Source: Streptomyces tsukubensis (lineage in GTDB: Bacteria; Actinomycetota; Actinomycetes; Streptomycetales; Streptomycetaceae). From it: a stretch of 64,000 nt of DNA. Under the pieces are notes generated by a model that saw only the letters and a program-made list of their open reading frames with translations, was not told where the DNA came from and ran no database searches. This document shows positions 1-9,118 of the stretch, one piece after another; position 1 is the stretch's first letter; each line of letters opens with the position of its first letter. The stretch is from positions 2,170,001 to 2,234,000 of the forward strand of contig NZ_CP045178.1 in assembly GCF_009296025.1 (NCBI RefSeq), in the 5' to 3' direction. A program made the translations under genes and the position numbers.

Positions 1-774
1 CTCGACGAGACGGCCATGCTCGCCGTGGCCGCCGATGTCGGGTACAGCGAGACGGCCTTCCTCACCGCGCCGGCCGAGGGCTCGGGCGAGCCCGGCCGCG
101 CCTTCACCGTGCGGTACTTCAGCCCCAAGGCCGAGGTCTCCTTCTGCGGCCACGCCACGGTCGCCACCGCCGTCGCGCTCGCCGAGCGGCACGGCGTGGG
201 CGACTACCTCTTCGCCACCCCCGCGGGGGACGTCCCGGTCACCGTCGACCGGGTCGGCGGCGACCTGCGAGCCACCCTGACCAGCGTCGAGCCGCACATC
301 GAGGAGGCCGACAAGGACGACGTGGCCCAGGCCCTCGACGCGCTCGGCTGGCGCGCCGACGACCTCGACCCCGCTTTCCCGCCGCGCATCGCCTACGCGG
401 GCGCACGTCACCTCGTCCTCGCGGCGACGACCAGGCAACGGCTCGCCGACCTGTCGTACGACTTCGCCACCCTGGAGTCGCTCATGCGCCGGCTCGACCT
501 GACCACGGTCCAACTGGTGTGGCGTGCGGGTGACTCCGTCTTCCACGTGCGTGACCCGTTCCCCGTGGGCGGCGTGGTCGAGGACCCCGCCACGGGCGCG
601 GCGGCGCTGGCCTTCGGCGCTTACCTGCGGGAACTCGCCCTCGTCCCCGCCGACGCGGAGCTGACCCTGTGGCAGGGCGAGGACATGGGCAGGCCGGGAG
701 AGCTCACGGTGACCCTGCGGGACGGCGACCCCCGGGTGCGGGTCAGCGGGGCGGCGGTGGCCATCCCGGGCTGA
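1..774 (+). CDS. PhzF-family isomerase/epimerase-like protein (5' end missing)
   Basis: The reading frame is open from the first base, so the start lies upstream; about 257 residues are present, roughly 20 short of the family's usual length. Family hallmarks are CGHAT near residue 50 and DPATGAAA in the C-terminal half. PhzF proteins have two pseudo-symmetric diaminopimelate-epimerase-like domains and are best known from phenazine biosynthesis, but most actinobacterial members have no known substrate. No phenazine genes are nearby, so only the family name is supported. The internal ATG at 16 is not a convincing start because the protein context continues upstream of it. Confidence 0.85.
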   Translation, partial: LDETAMLAVAADVGYSETAFLTAPAEGSGEPGRAFTVRYFSPKAEVSFCGHATVATAVALAERHGVGDYLFATPAGDVPVTVDRVGGDLRATLTSVEPHIEEADKDDVAQALDALGWRADDLDPAFPPRIAYAGARHLVLAATTRQRLADLSYDFATLESLMRRLDLTTVQLVWRAGDSVFHVRDPFPVGGVVEDPATGAAALAFGAYLRELALVPADAELTLWQGEDMGRPGELTVTLRDGDPRVRVSGAAVAIPG

Positions 775-985
775 CAGGCCAGGACGCGGGGTCCTCACCG
801 CGGAGGCGTAGCCTCGTGATCATCACCCGAACGGGTGAGCTGGCGGAGTGCACGGCGGGCCAGGGGCGGATCGTGGGAGACGGAGTTCTCCGCGCGTCCG
901 CCCCTGGCACCCGGCCGGCTCCGGCGGCTCGCTGGTGATCCCTGATTCTTGGTTTCTGCTTCCAATGTGTTTCTGAGGAGACGTA

Positions 986-1537
986 GTGACGTGCTTCGAC
1001 CGACGTGACATGGGACTGTTCCTGCTGCGCCTGGGCACCGGCGGGGTCCTCGCCGCCCATGGCTCGCAGAAGCTCTTCGGCTGGTTCGGCGGCGGGGGTG
1101 TCGAGGCCACAGGCAACGCGATGGAGTCCATGGGCTTCACACCCGGCAGGGCGAACGCGCTGGCCGCCGGTCTCGGTGAGGCGGGTGGCGGCGCGCTGCT
1201 GGCCCTGGGCCTCGCCACCCCCGCGGCGGGCGCGGCGGCGGCGGGAACCATGGGCGCCGCCGCCGCGGTGCACGCCCCCGGCGGCTTCTTCGCGCAGGGC
1301 GGCGGTTACGAGTACCCGGCGTTCCTCGGTTTCGCCGCCGCCGCGCTCTCCGTCACGGGGCCCGGCCGTATCTCGCTCGACCACGCGATGGGCCACACCC
1401 TCAACAAGCGCTGGATGATGCCCGCGGCCCTGGTGGGCTGCGCCGCAGCGACGCTCACGGTCGTGGCCGCCCGCAACAAGCAGGTGCGGCAGAAGGCCCA
1501 GGAGACGGCGTCAGCCGAGGAGACGGCCGCGGCCTGA
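986..1537 (+). CDS. DoxX family membrane protein
   Basis: This 183-residue protein starts with GTG at 986, placed by GAGGAG at 975-980. It has the DoxX-type opening (GLFLLRLGTGGVLAAHGSQKLFGWF), several Gly/Ala-rich hydrophobic segments consistent with four membrane helices, and a basic, charged C-terminal tail. DoxX proteins are small membrane proteins of largely unknown function, linked in some bacteria to thiol or quinone chemistry. It appears monocistronic: 210 bases separate it from the upstream gene and a strong hairpin follows at 1561-1601. A precise role cannot be read from the sequence. Confidence 0.85.
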   Translation: MTCFDRRDMGLFLLRLGTGGVLAAHGSQKLFGWFGGGGVEATGNAMESMGFTPGRANALAAGLGEAGGGALLALGLATPAAGAAAAGTMGAAAAVHAPGGFFAQGGGYEYPAFLGFAAAALSVTGPGRISLDHAMGHTLNKRWMMPAALVGCAAATLTVVAARNKQVRQKAQETASAEETAAA

Positions 1538-1560
1538 CGTCGGCGGATGCGGCCGGCGCC

Positions 1561-1601
1561 GCGGGGCGGCACTCACGGATCGACGGTGAGTGCCGCCCCG
1601 C
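1561..1601 (+). terminator. Perfect 16-bp hairpin downstream of the DoxX gene
   Basis: The left arm 1561-1576 (GCGGGGCGGCACTCAC) is perfectly complementary to 1586-1601 with a 9-base loop. It starts 24 bases after the DoxX stop codon. There is no U-tract, which is common for streptomycete terminators. Confidence 0.75.
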
Positions 1602-1732
1602 CCCGCTCCCCGCACCGCCCCTGCCCCGTGTCCCGTGACAGCGGGGCTCGCAGGCGCGTGGGCACGCAGGCACGTGGCGACACCTGAAGAGACGGACCCG
1701 GGCGGGGTAGGGTGTCGGCTCCAGCAGTGGAC

Positions 1733-1810
1733 ATGAAGGAGGTGGGCCCCATTACCGCTGTAGCAGGCCGGGTGCTCGCCCCTCGCGGCCGTGCGGTGCG
1801 CACGGCATAG
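1733..1810 (+). CDS. Possible leader mini-ORF upstream of the PrmC-like gene
   Basis: A 25-codon frame opens with ATG at 1733 and stops at 1808-1810, 45 bases before the methyltransferase start. Inside it lies a textbook Shine-Dalgarno, AAGGAGGT at 1737-1744, followed six bases later by ATT at 1751 in the same frame. Translation could therefore begin at a rare ATT codon and give a 19-residue basic peptide. No family was recognised. It may be a leader peptide for the gene behind it, or the SD match may be coincidence. Confidence 0.25.
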   Translation: MKEVGPITAVAGRVLAPRGRAVRTA

Positions 1811-1855
1811 GTGACCGCGGGAGCGCCCATCGGCGTCCCGGAAGGTTCTTGTCCC

Positions 1856-2755
1856 ATGTCTGACACCACGTCTCACCCCGCTCCCTCCGACCGGTCCGCG
1901 TCTTCCGCGTACCCGTCCGCGTCCGACCCTCATCTGTCGGCCACCGACAGATCAGTGCCGTCCGCGCTCTCCCGTTCCACCGTCGTGGCCCGGCTCCGCG
2001 CGGCCGGTTGTGTCTTCGCCGAGGACGAGGCGGAACTCCTCCTCGGAGCGGCCGGTACGCCTGCCGACCTCGCCGCCATGGTGGACAGCAGGGCCGGCGG
2101 ACTTCCCCTCGAACACGTCCTTGGTTGGGCGGAGTTCTGCGGCCTGCGGGTCACCGTCGGTCCCGGTGTCTTCGTGCCGCGCCGCCGCACCGAATTCCTG
2201 GTGCGGCGCGCCGTCGCGCTCACCGTGGACCACGTGGCGGGGCGCCCGGTCGTCGCCGTCGATCTGTGCTGCGGCTCGGGGGCGGTGGGCGTGGCGCTCG
2301 CGGCGGCGCTCGGCGCCGTCGAACTGCACGCGGCGGACGTCGAACCGGCGGCGGTACGGTGCGCACGCGGCAACATCACCGCCATGGGGGGCACCGTCCA
2401 CGAGGGCGACCTCTTCGCCGCGCTCCCCCGCTCCTTGCGGGGCCGCGTCGACGTACTGGCCGCCAACGTCCCCTACGTCCCCACCGACGAGGTGGAGCTG
2501 CTGCCCTCGGAGGCCAGGGTCCATGAGCCGCTGGTGGCGCTGGACGGCGGGAGCGACGGGCTCGACATCCTGCGCCGGGTGGCGGGGGAGGCCGCGCGCT
2601 GGCTGGCTCCGGGTGGCCACGTGCTGGTGGAGACGGGCGAACGGCAGGCGGAGGCGGCGGTCGAGGCGTTCCGCGCGGGCGGGTTGGTTCCCGAGGTGTC
2701 CGCCGACGACGCGTTGTACTCGACGGTGGTGACAGGACGCCGTCCGCTCCGCTGA
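1856..2755 (+). CDS. Putative protein N5-glutamine methyltransferase (PrmC/HemK-like)
   Basis: The 299-residue protein starts at ATG 1856, ten bases after GGAAGG at 1840-1845. The first ~35 residues are Ser/Thr/Pro-rich and probably disordered. A class I methyltransferase core follows, with the SAM-binding motif VVAVDLCCGSGAVGVALA and a C-terminal LAPGGHVLVETGERQ strand. The family's catalytic NPPY is replaced by NVPY (AANVPYVPTDEVELLP), as in the actinobacterial paralogue group annotated as putative protein N5-glutamine methyltransferases. True PrmC methylates release factors; whether this NVPY paralogue does is unknown. It is convergent with the SDR gene downstream. Confidence 0.85.
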   Translation: MSDTTSHPAPSDRSASSAYPSASDPHLSATDRSVPSALSRSTVVARLRAAGCVFAEDEAELLLGAAGTPADLAAMVDSRAGGLPLEHVLGWAEFCGLRVTVGPGVFVPRRRTEFLVRRAVALTVDHVAGRPVVAVDLCCGSGAVGVALAAALGAVELHAADVEPAAVRCARGNITAMGGTVHEGDLFAALPRSLRGRVDVLAANVPYVPTDEVELLPSEARVHEPLVALDGGSDGLDILRRVAGEAARWLAPGGHVLVETGERQAEAAVEAFRAGGLVPEVSADDALYSTVVTGRRPLR

Positions 2756-2913
2756 GCGCGTCGGTACGGAGCCGGTCCGGCAGTCGGCACATGCCTCCCC
2801 CTCGCCCTCCTGACTCGCGTGCCCCTCCCCCCTGTGAGACCCGGGCGTGGCGCCCTGGCACGTGATCGGGCCCGCCCCCGAGCGCCGGACCTCCTGCCTC
2901 TGGGCGGCGGGAC

Positions 2914-3645
2914 CTACCCTTGGGCGGTGGGGCGGACCACGACGTCACCCACATCGACACCGTCCGGCTGCTCGATGGCGAAGGCGATGGCGCGGGCCAC
3001 CGCGTCCGGCGGGAGAGCGATCTCCATCAGCTTGTCGACCTGGTCCTTCATGGCCGGGTCCATGCGCTCCGTGAAGTCCGTGCGGACCGCGCCGGGCGAG
3101 ACGCTGGTGACACGCAGGCTGTCGCCCGCCTCCTGTCGCAGGGCCTCGGCGATGGTGCGTACGGCGTTCTTGGTGCCCGCGTACACCGACTGGAGCGGCA
3201 CGATACGCAGCCCGGCGGTGGACAGGGTGTTGACGAAGTGCCCGTAGCCCTGTTCCCGGAAGACGGGGAGGGCCGCGGCGATCCCGTACAGGACCCCTTT
3301 GAGGTTGACGTCGATCATCTCCTCCCAGTCCTCGACGCGCAGCTCGTCCAGGGGGGAGATCAGCCCGACCCCCGCGTTGCTGACCAGTACGTCGAGCTTG
3401 CCGTACTGGTCACGGGCGAGCTGGACGAGGCCCGAGAGGTCCTCGCGCCGCGTCACATCCGTGCGGGCCCAGACGGCCTCGCCGCCCGCCTTCTCGATGC
3501 GGCCGACGAGGGCCTCAAGCCGTTCGGGGCGGCGTGCGCCGAGGACGAGTCTCGCGCCCCGCTCGGCGAGCAGGAGGGCGGTCGCCTCGCCGATGCCGCT
3601 GCTCGCACCCGTGATCGCGATGGCTTTGCCTTCGATTCCCGACAT
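2914..3645 (-). CDS. SDR family NAD(P)-dependent oxidoreductase
   Basis: This is a 243-residue classical short-chain dehydrogenase. It has the cofactor motif TGASSGIGEA near the N-terminus, SNAGVG after the fourth strand, a catalytic Ser in NTLSTAG and the YxxxK pair in YAGTKNA. ATG at 3645 is chosen over TTG at 3654 because GGAAGGA lies at the right distance upstream. The arginine after the first motif group (GARRPERL) would suit NADP(H), but this is an inference. The gene is divergent from a TetR regulator, with two copies of one palindrome between them, so it is the likely target of that repressor. The substrate cannot be predicted. Confidence 0.9.
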   Translation of the reverse strand: MSGIEGKAIAITGASSGIGEATALLLAERGARLVLGARRPERLEALVGRIEKAGGEAVWARTDVTRREDLSGLVQLARDQYGKLDVLVSNAGVGLISPLDELRVEDWEEMIDVNLKGVLYGIAAALPVFREQGYGHFVNTLSTAGLRIVPLQSVYAGTKNAVRTIAEALRQEAGDSLRVTSVSPGAVRTDFTERMDPAMKDQVDKLMEIALPPDAVARAIAFAIEQPDGVDVGDVVVRPTAQG

Positions 3646-3702
3646 GACTGACAATCCTTCCGTAAGCCGAGCGGAGTGGTGGCAGGCCGTGCCCTACCGT
3701 GG

Positions 3703-3752
3703 AAGTGGAGGCCCCGCCACTTCTTCCACGATAAGTGGCGGCGGCTCCACTT
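3703..3752. promoter_or_regulatory. Tandem palindromic operators between SDR and TetR genes
   Basis: Two copies of AAGTGG-N8-CCACTT occur at 3703-3722 and 3733-3752, with starts exactly 30 bp apart and different spacer bases. They lie between the divergent SDR start (3645) and TetR start (3781). Size, symmetry and position fit binding sites for the adjacent TetR protein. Confidence 0.75.
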
Positions 3753-3780
3753 AGCAACTGGAGACCGAGGAGAGCCACTG

Positions 3781-4371
3781 ATGCCCCGAGAGGCGGGACG
3801 CCCACTGAGGGCTGACGCACAGCGGAACAGGGACAAGATCCTGGCCGCCGCCGTACGCGTGTTCAGCGAGGAGGGACTCGACGCGCACTTCGAGCGCGTG
3901 GCCAGGGAAGCCGGCGTGGGAACCGGCACCCTCTACCGCAACTTCCCGACCCGGGAGGCGCTGATCGAGGCCGCGTACCGCAACGAGGTGGCCCGACTCT
4001 GCGACGCGGTGCCCGGCCTCCTCGCGGAGCTGTCGCCACCGGAGGCCCTGCGGGCGTGGACGCGCCGCTTCATCGACTACGCCACCGCCAAACTCGGCAT
4101 GGCCGACGCCCTGCGGGCCGTCGTCGTGTCGGGAACCAACCCCTACGCCGACAGCCACGAGTTGATCCAGACCGCCCTCTCCGCCCTCATGGACGCCAAT
4201 ACCGCGGCGGGCACGATCCGGGCCGACATCAGCCCGACCGACATGTTCGCCGCCCTCGCGGGCATCGCCCTCACCTCTGCCAGACCCGAACTGCGCGCAC
4301 AGGCGGAACGACTCCTCGACCTCACCCTGGACGGCCTGAGACCCACGGCCGCACGGCCACCCGAGAGCTGA
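3781..4371 (+). CDS. TetR/AcrR family transcriptional regulator
   Basis: A 196-residue regulator starting at ATG 3781 after GAGGAGA. The N-terminal helix-turn-helix is clear (ADAQRNRDKILAAAVRVF, then FERVAREAGVGTGTLYRNF), followed by an all-helical ligand domain. A longer frame back to 3676 would read through the operators and is not used. It is divergent from the SDR gene, and the paired AAGTGG-N8-CCACTT sites in front of it are probably its own operators. The usual model, not tested here, is repression of both genes released by a substrate of the reductase. Confidence 0.9.
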   Translation: MPREAGRPLRADAQRNRDKILAAAVRVFSEEGLDAHFERVAREAGVGTGTLYRNFPTREALIEAAYRNEVARLCDAVPGLLAELSPPEALRAWTRRFIDYATAKLGMADALRAVVVSGTNPYADSHELIQTALSALMDANTAAGTIRADISPTDMFAALAGIALTSARPELRAQAERLLDLTLDGLRPTAARPPES

Positions 4372-4789
4372 CCCCCGGACCGGACACCCCGACAGCTGGG
4401 CACCCAAGGACCCGCACCGCATCGACTTGACCAGTTATCAAGCATCCCGGCAGGGGGGTATGAAGACGGGAGCCACAGAGGCAGGCTGACGGAATGTCTC
4501 ACAACCGGCACACCTCAGCCATCGCGCGCCCCGCCTCGATCGACCCGCTCGGGAAAGATACCGGAGTCGCTGTTTCTACGGCTCGGCACGTTCGATCTTT
4601 CCGCAGGCGACGGAGGATCCGCTGCTCCAGGCCGGCGGGGGCACCTCCAGAAGCCACCGATCGAGACCGGACAATCGCCTTGAGTAACGGCACAAGAGAC
4701 CCCAACGGCTGTTTATCATCGACCCGTTGAGGCCCACCCTCCACAAGCGCCGCCCCCGTGTACCCCACCGAGCGACAGGAGCCGATGAC
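4372..4789. promoter_or_regulatory. Long intergenic region with an ARE-like site
   Basis: This 418-base region lies upstream of the first butyrolactone-receptor homologue and holds no convincing gene. The clearest structure is an imperfect palindrome at 4553-4578 reading AAAGATACCGG...CTGTTTCT. It resembles the autoregulatory elements (AREs) bound by butyrolactone receptors, although only about half of the paired positions are complementary. The rest shows no recognisable element. Confidence 0.45.
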
Positions 4790-5488
4790 GTGCCACAACA
4801 GGAGAGGGCCGTGCACACCCGACACACCCTCGTACTCACCGCAGCCACTCTGTTCGAGCAGCGCGGCTTCGCCAGGACCAGACTCAGCGAGGTCTCCTCG
4901 CACGCGGGGGTGAGCAGCGGCGCCCTTCACTTCCACTTCGCCAGCAAGGACGTACTGGCCAACGTCGTGCAGGAGTACTCCGCCGCCACCCTGCACCGCG
5001 CCGCGAGCGACGCGCGCGACCGGAGCGACGACGCCCTCCAGGGGCTGGTCGACATCACCCACGCCGTGGCCGCGCGACTGAACACGGACGTGGTGGCACG
5101 GGCCGGACTCCTGCTCGACTGGGACGCCGCCTGGGAGGGCGGGCACCGGCTCGGCGAGGAGTGGCGGGACTGCGTACGGGCCGAACTCCTGACGGCCCGA
5201 GCGGAAGGCGCGCTGGCCGACGAGGTCAGTCTCGCCGACATCGAGGTGTCCGTCGTGGCCGTCACGACCGGTTTCGAGGCTCTGGCCAGGCAGGACCCCA
5301 CCTGGCTCTCCCACCAGCCGCTGACGGGCTTCTGGCGGCTCATGCTGCCGCAGATCACGGCACCCGCGTGGACCGCGCCGACCGATCCGGCGGGGGCGCC
5401 CGTCCACCGACAGGAACGTGAGGAAGCCGCACCCAGGCGCGCGCTGGCGGCAGCGGGGTCCAACATCGGCTCGTACCAGGTGAGTTGA
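4790..5488 (+). CDS. Gamma-butyrolactone receptor-like TetR regulator
   Basis: The 232-residue protein starts at GTG 4790, eight bases after AGGAG (4777-4781). The DNA-binding domain (RLSEVSSHAGVSSGALHFHFASKDVLANVV) is the butyrolactone-receptor variant of TetR, close in pattern to ScbR and ArpA. A Trp at the likely ligand-pocket position is kept (GEEWRDCV). The C-terminal ~35 residues are charged and probably flexible. It converges with a second receptor homologue at 5595-6263. No AfsA/ScbA-type butyrolactone synthase gene is in the window, so it may sense a signal made elsewhere or be a pseudo-receptor. Such proteins usually control antibiotic clusters; the cyclodipeptide cluster 3 kb away is a possible target. 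Confidence 0.85.
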   Translation: MPQQERAVHTRHTLVLTAATLFEQRGFARTRLSEVSSHAGVSSGALHFHFASKDVLANVVQEYSAATLHRAASDARDRSDDALQGLVDITHAVAARLNTDVVARAGLLLDWDAAWEGGHRLGEEWRDCVRAELLTARAEGALADEVSLADIEVSVVAVTTGFEALARQDPTWLSHQPLTGFWRLMLPQITAPAWTAPTDPAGAPVHRQEREEAAPRRALAAAGSNIGSYQVS

Positions 5489-5594
5489 CCCACCTGGATG
5501 ACCGTCTCCCCGAGTGCTGCCGGAGAGCTGAGGGAGCACAGGGGTAGCGGTCGGCCTCCGCCTCCCCCGTGGCTCAGAACCCGGCCGCGGATCC

Positions 5595-6263
5595 TCACAC
5601 CCGGAGCCCCTCGATCCCCTCGCCGCCCCGGTCGACCGCCTCTGCGACGAGGCGCCGTCCGCGCTCGGGCGAGAGGTCGAGGTGGGCGAGCGCGTAGGGC
5701 GTGGCGATGCTCGGCATGAGGTGGTGCTGGAAGACGGAGAGCCGTTCGGAGAGGTCTCCGTAGTCGCTCATCACCTGCGACATGAACTGGAGTCCGGCGA
5801 AGGACGCCACGCACAGCTCGGCCGTGGCCGCCGGGTCGACGTGCGGCAGCAGTTCCCCCGCCGCCTCGGCCGCGAGCAACACCTTCAGGTTCCGCTCCGT
5901 CCACTGTCTGAACGGGGCGCGGCGGTCGACGCCTTGCGCGTACGGGTCGAGGGTCAGCCGGATACTGGCCCGTACCAAGGGCTGCCCGGCCAGCCGGTGC
6001 GCGAGAACGAGCCCGCCGTCGACCAGTTCCTGGAGCCGCACCTCCTGCGGCCTGACGGCCTCCTCCTGGCGCTGCTCGTGCAGAACGGCCTGTGCCAGGT
6101 CCTCCTTGGACTGGAAGTGGAAGTAGAGGGCCCCCTTGGTGACCCCCGCCGTTCGCAGGATCTCCGTGATGGTGGCCGCCTGGTATCCCTCACGCTCGAA
6201 GACCTCGGCAGCCGCCTCGGTGATCCTCCGACGGGTGCGGACCGCCCGGTCCTGCTTGGCCAT
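5595..6263 (-). CDS. Gamma-butyrolactone receptor homologue (ScbR/ArpA-like)
   Basis: This 222-residue protein begins MAKQDRAVRTRR and has a helix-turn-helix very close to ScbR (ATITEILRTAGVTKGALYFHF). ATG at 6263 is chosen over an upstream in-frame start at 6296 because the ScbR-like N-terminus begins there and GGAGGG lies just in front. The pocket region keeps FRQWTERNLKVLL, with the Trp aligned to the ligand-contacting Trp of known receptors. The C-terminus (LDLSPERGRRLVAEAV) also matches the family. It is convergent with the other receptor homologue and has a 26-bp ARE-like palindrome upstream at 6351-6376, so autoregulation is likely. Of the two, this is the more typical true-receptor candidate. 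Confidence 0.9.
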   Translation of the reverse strand: MAKQDRAVRTRRRITEAAAEVFEREGYQAATITEILRTAGVTKGALYFHFQSKEDLAQAVLHEQRQEEAVRPQEVRLQELVDGGLVLAHRLAGQPLVRASIRLTLDPYAQGVDRRAPFRQWTERNLKVLLAAEAAGELLPHVDPAATAELCVASFAGLQFMSQVMSDYGDLSERLSVFQHHLMPSIATPYALAHLDLSPERGRRLVAEAVDRGGEGIEGLRV

Positions 6264-6350
6264 GTCGCCCTCCAGATCCCCTCGGCGCCGGATCACGGCA
6301 CCTGCGTGGGGTCACATCGTCCGCCAGACGTGATCCAGAGATCAACATTC

Positions 6351-6376
6351 CAAGAAACCGGCCTCCCCGTATTTTG
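6351..6376. promoter_or_regulatory. ARE-like palindrome upstream of the ScbR-like gene
   Basis: The 26-bp site begins CAAGAAACCGG and ends CCCGTATTTTG. Eight of eleven arm positions are complementary. Size, the AAACCGG/TTTTG pattern and position about 90 bases upstream of the receptor start fit an autoregulatory element. It was identified by eye. Confidence 0.5.
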
Positions 6377-6529
6377 TCGGCGCCAGTGCGTACCGCGTCA
6401 GTGCGTACCCGACCTGGACGGCCGGCAGGGCGCCCCGAGGCCGTGACGCCGGGAGTCGGCGCCACGCCGGGCGATGGATCCGGGTGAGGGGTCCTGGGCG
6501 CGACCCGGAGAGCGGCCTCAGGCCCGGGT

Positions 6530-6721
6530 TCAGGAGTCGTCGCGTTTGATGGAGTCCTTCATGCCCTGGGCACGGTCGCCCGCCCCGTCCACGGCTCCCT
6601 GCGCCTTGCCCTTGACCTGGTCGGTCTTGCCTTCGGACTGCTTGCGTTTGTCGCCGGTGGCCTTGCCGAACATCTCCTTGGCCTTGCCGGCGATCTTGTT
6701 CATGGCGCTTTCGTTACCCAT
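6530..6721 (-). CDS. CsbD family stress-response protein
   Basis: A 63-residue hydrophilic protein rich in Lys, Gly, Ala, Asp and Gln. It follows the CsbD pattern of amphipathic repeats (KIAGKAKEMFGKATGDKRKQ, then GKTDQVKGKAQGAVDGAGDR). The start at 6721 is supported by GGGAG just upstream; longer in-frame extensions back to 6976 have no family resemblance. CsbD-like proteins are induced by general stress in Gram-positive bacteria and their molecular function is unknown. It is monocistronic. Confidence 0.85.
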   Translation of the reverse strand: MGNESAMNKIAGKAKEMFGKATGDKRKQSEGKTDQVKGKAQGAVDGAGDRAQGMKDSIKRDDS

Positions 6722-6996
6722 GACGGCTCCCTTGGCTGGATGGTGCCTGACCTGTCCAACGTAGGTCGCCGCTCTGTCCGGCGCGCGTCGAGCAGGTGGG
6801 CGCGGTGGAGGTGCGGGGGCGGGGAGCCCTTCCCCGGCACCGGAGGGCGCCGCGCGGAGGCTGTTACAGAGTGCGGACAGAATTCCGTGAACAACCCCGG
6901 CCGGATGGTCATCACAGTGAATGTACCGACCAGTGACCGGCGGGGCGCCCGAGGAGAACGGGTGACCCGGCCACATCCGACACCGTGGGGGACCCC

Positions 6997-7740
6997 GTGA
7001 AGACCACTCGCCGCACCGTCCGCTCCGTCCGCACCGCCGGCCTCGTCGCGGTGACCGCCGCCGCCGCGCTCTCGATGACCGCCTGCCAGGGCGACGGCGT
7101 CAAAGACGCCGGGGCCGCCTCCTCCAACGCCTCGGCCTCCGACGACGCGACGGCCAAGGACTCGGGCTCGGCCGGCAAGGACTCGGGCTCGGCCGGCTCC
7201 GACGCGCAGGGCGGTTCGACCGGCTCCTCCTCGGCCTCGACGGGCGGCGACGGTAAGCGGAGCGGCCAGGGCGGCGACAGCGGAGCGGGCACACAGAACA
7301 AGGACGGCGCCGTCGACTCCCCGGACGCCAAGAGGACCACGTGCGACCTCGGCACGACGCGGGTCCGGCTCCAGGAAACCGGCGGCAGCGCACCGGTCAT
7401 CCTGCTCAAGGCCACGAACACCGGCAGTACCCGCTGCGACCTGTACGGCCACCCCTTCCTCGGCTACCCGGACGCCCAGTCCCCGGTCCAGGTCGGCGGC
7501 GGCCCGCCCCAGGCCGTGGTCTCCCTGGAGCCGGGCAAGTCCGCCTACGCCTCGCTCAGCCTGGAGAAGGGCAGCGGCAACAACATGCACCGCGAGAAGG
7601 AGCTGACCGTCGAGCTGGCCGACAGCAAGCAGCACGGCACCGGCTCCACCGCCTCCCTCACCGCCCCCGGCGCCGGCCTCGCCCTCAGCGACGCCTCCAC
7701 CGTCTCGTACTGGAACACCACCCCGGAACAGACGATGTGA
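6997..7740 (+). CDS. DUF4232 domain lipoprotein
   Basis: A 247-residue secreted lipoprotein. The signal peptide ends in a lipobox, LSMTAC, giving lipidation at the Cys near residue 28. A Ser/Gly/Asp-rich linker of about 75 residues follows, then a DUF4232 beta-sandwich (TCDLGTTRVRLQETGG to the end) with conserved Cys residues in TTCDL and TRCDLYG. GTG at 6997 is preferred over GTG 6985 because GGGGGA lies directly upstream. DUF4232 proteins are common surface proteins in streptomycetes with no assigned function. Confidence 0.85.
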   Translation: MKTTRRTVRSVRTAGLVAVTAAAALSMTACQGDGVKDAGAASSNASASDDATAKDSGSAGKDSGSAGSDAQGGSTGSSSASTGGDGKRSGQGGDSGAGTQNKDGAVDSPDAKRTTCDLGTTRVRLQETGGSAPVILLKATNTGSTRCDLYGHPFLGYPDAQSPVQVGGGPPQAVVSLEPGKSAYASLSLEKGSGNNMHREKELTVELADSKQHGTGSTASLTAPGAGLALSDASTVSYWNTTPEQTM

Positions 7741-7849
7741 CAGACCCGAGCCGCGTCGGAGACCTCATCACGCCTCGCCCCCGGCTTCCCGTTCCCGAGC
7801 CCAGGGGGCGCGGTTCTCCCCTCGGCGAGGCGGGGCGCGTCGCCACGTG

Positions 7850-7895
7850 CCGCACCCGGCACCCGCACCCGCACCCGCACCCGCACCCGCACCCG
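7850..7895. repeat. Hexanucleotide microsatellite (CACCCG)n
   Basis: About seven copies of CACCCG lie between the convergent DUF4232 lipoprotein and AlbB-like genes. The repeat is 13 bases outside the albB-like stop codon and may overlap the transcript ends of both genes. Confidence 0.85.
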
Positions 7896-7907
7896 GCGAG
7901 CATGGCC

Positions 7908-9118
<1,211 letters not shown>

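Noticed and set aside
4494..4730. 78-codon frame upstream of the first butyrolactone-receptor gene
   Set aside because: No ribosome site or family resemblance; it covers the ARE-like site and promoter region.
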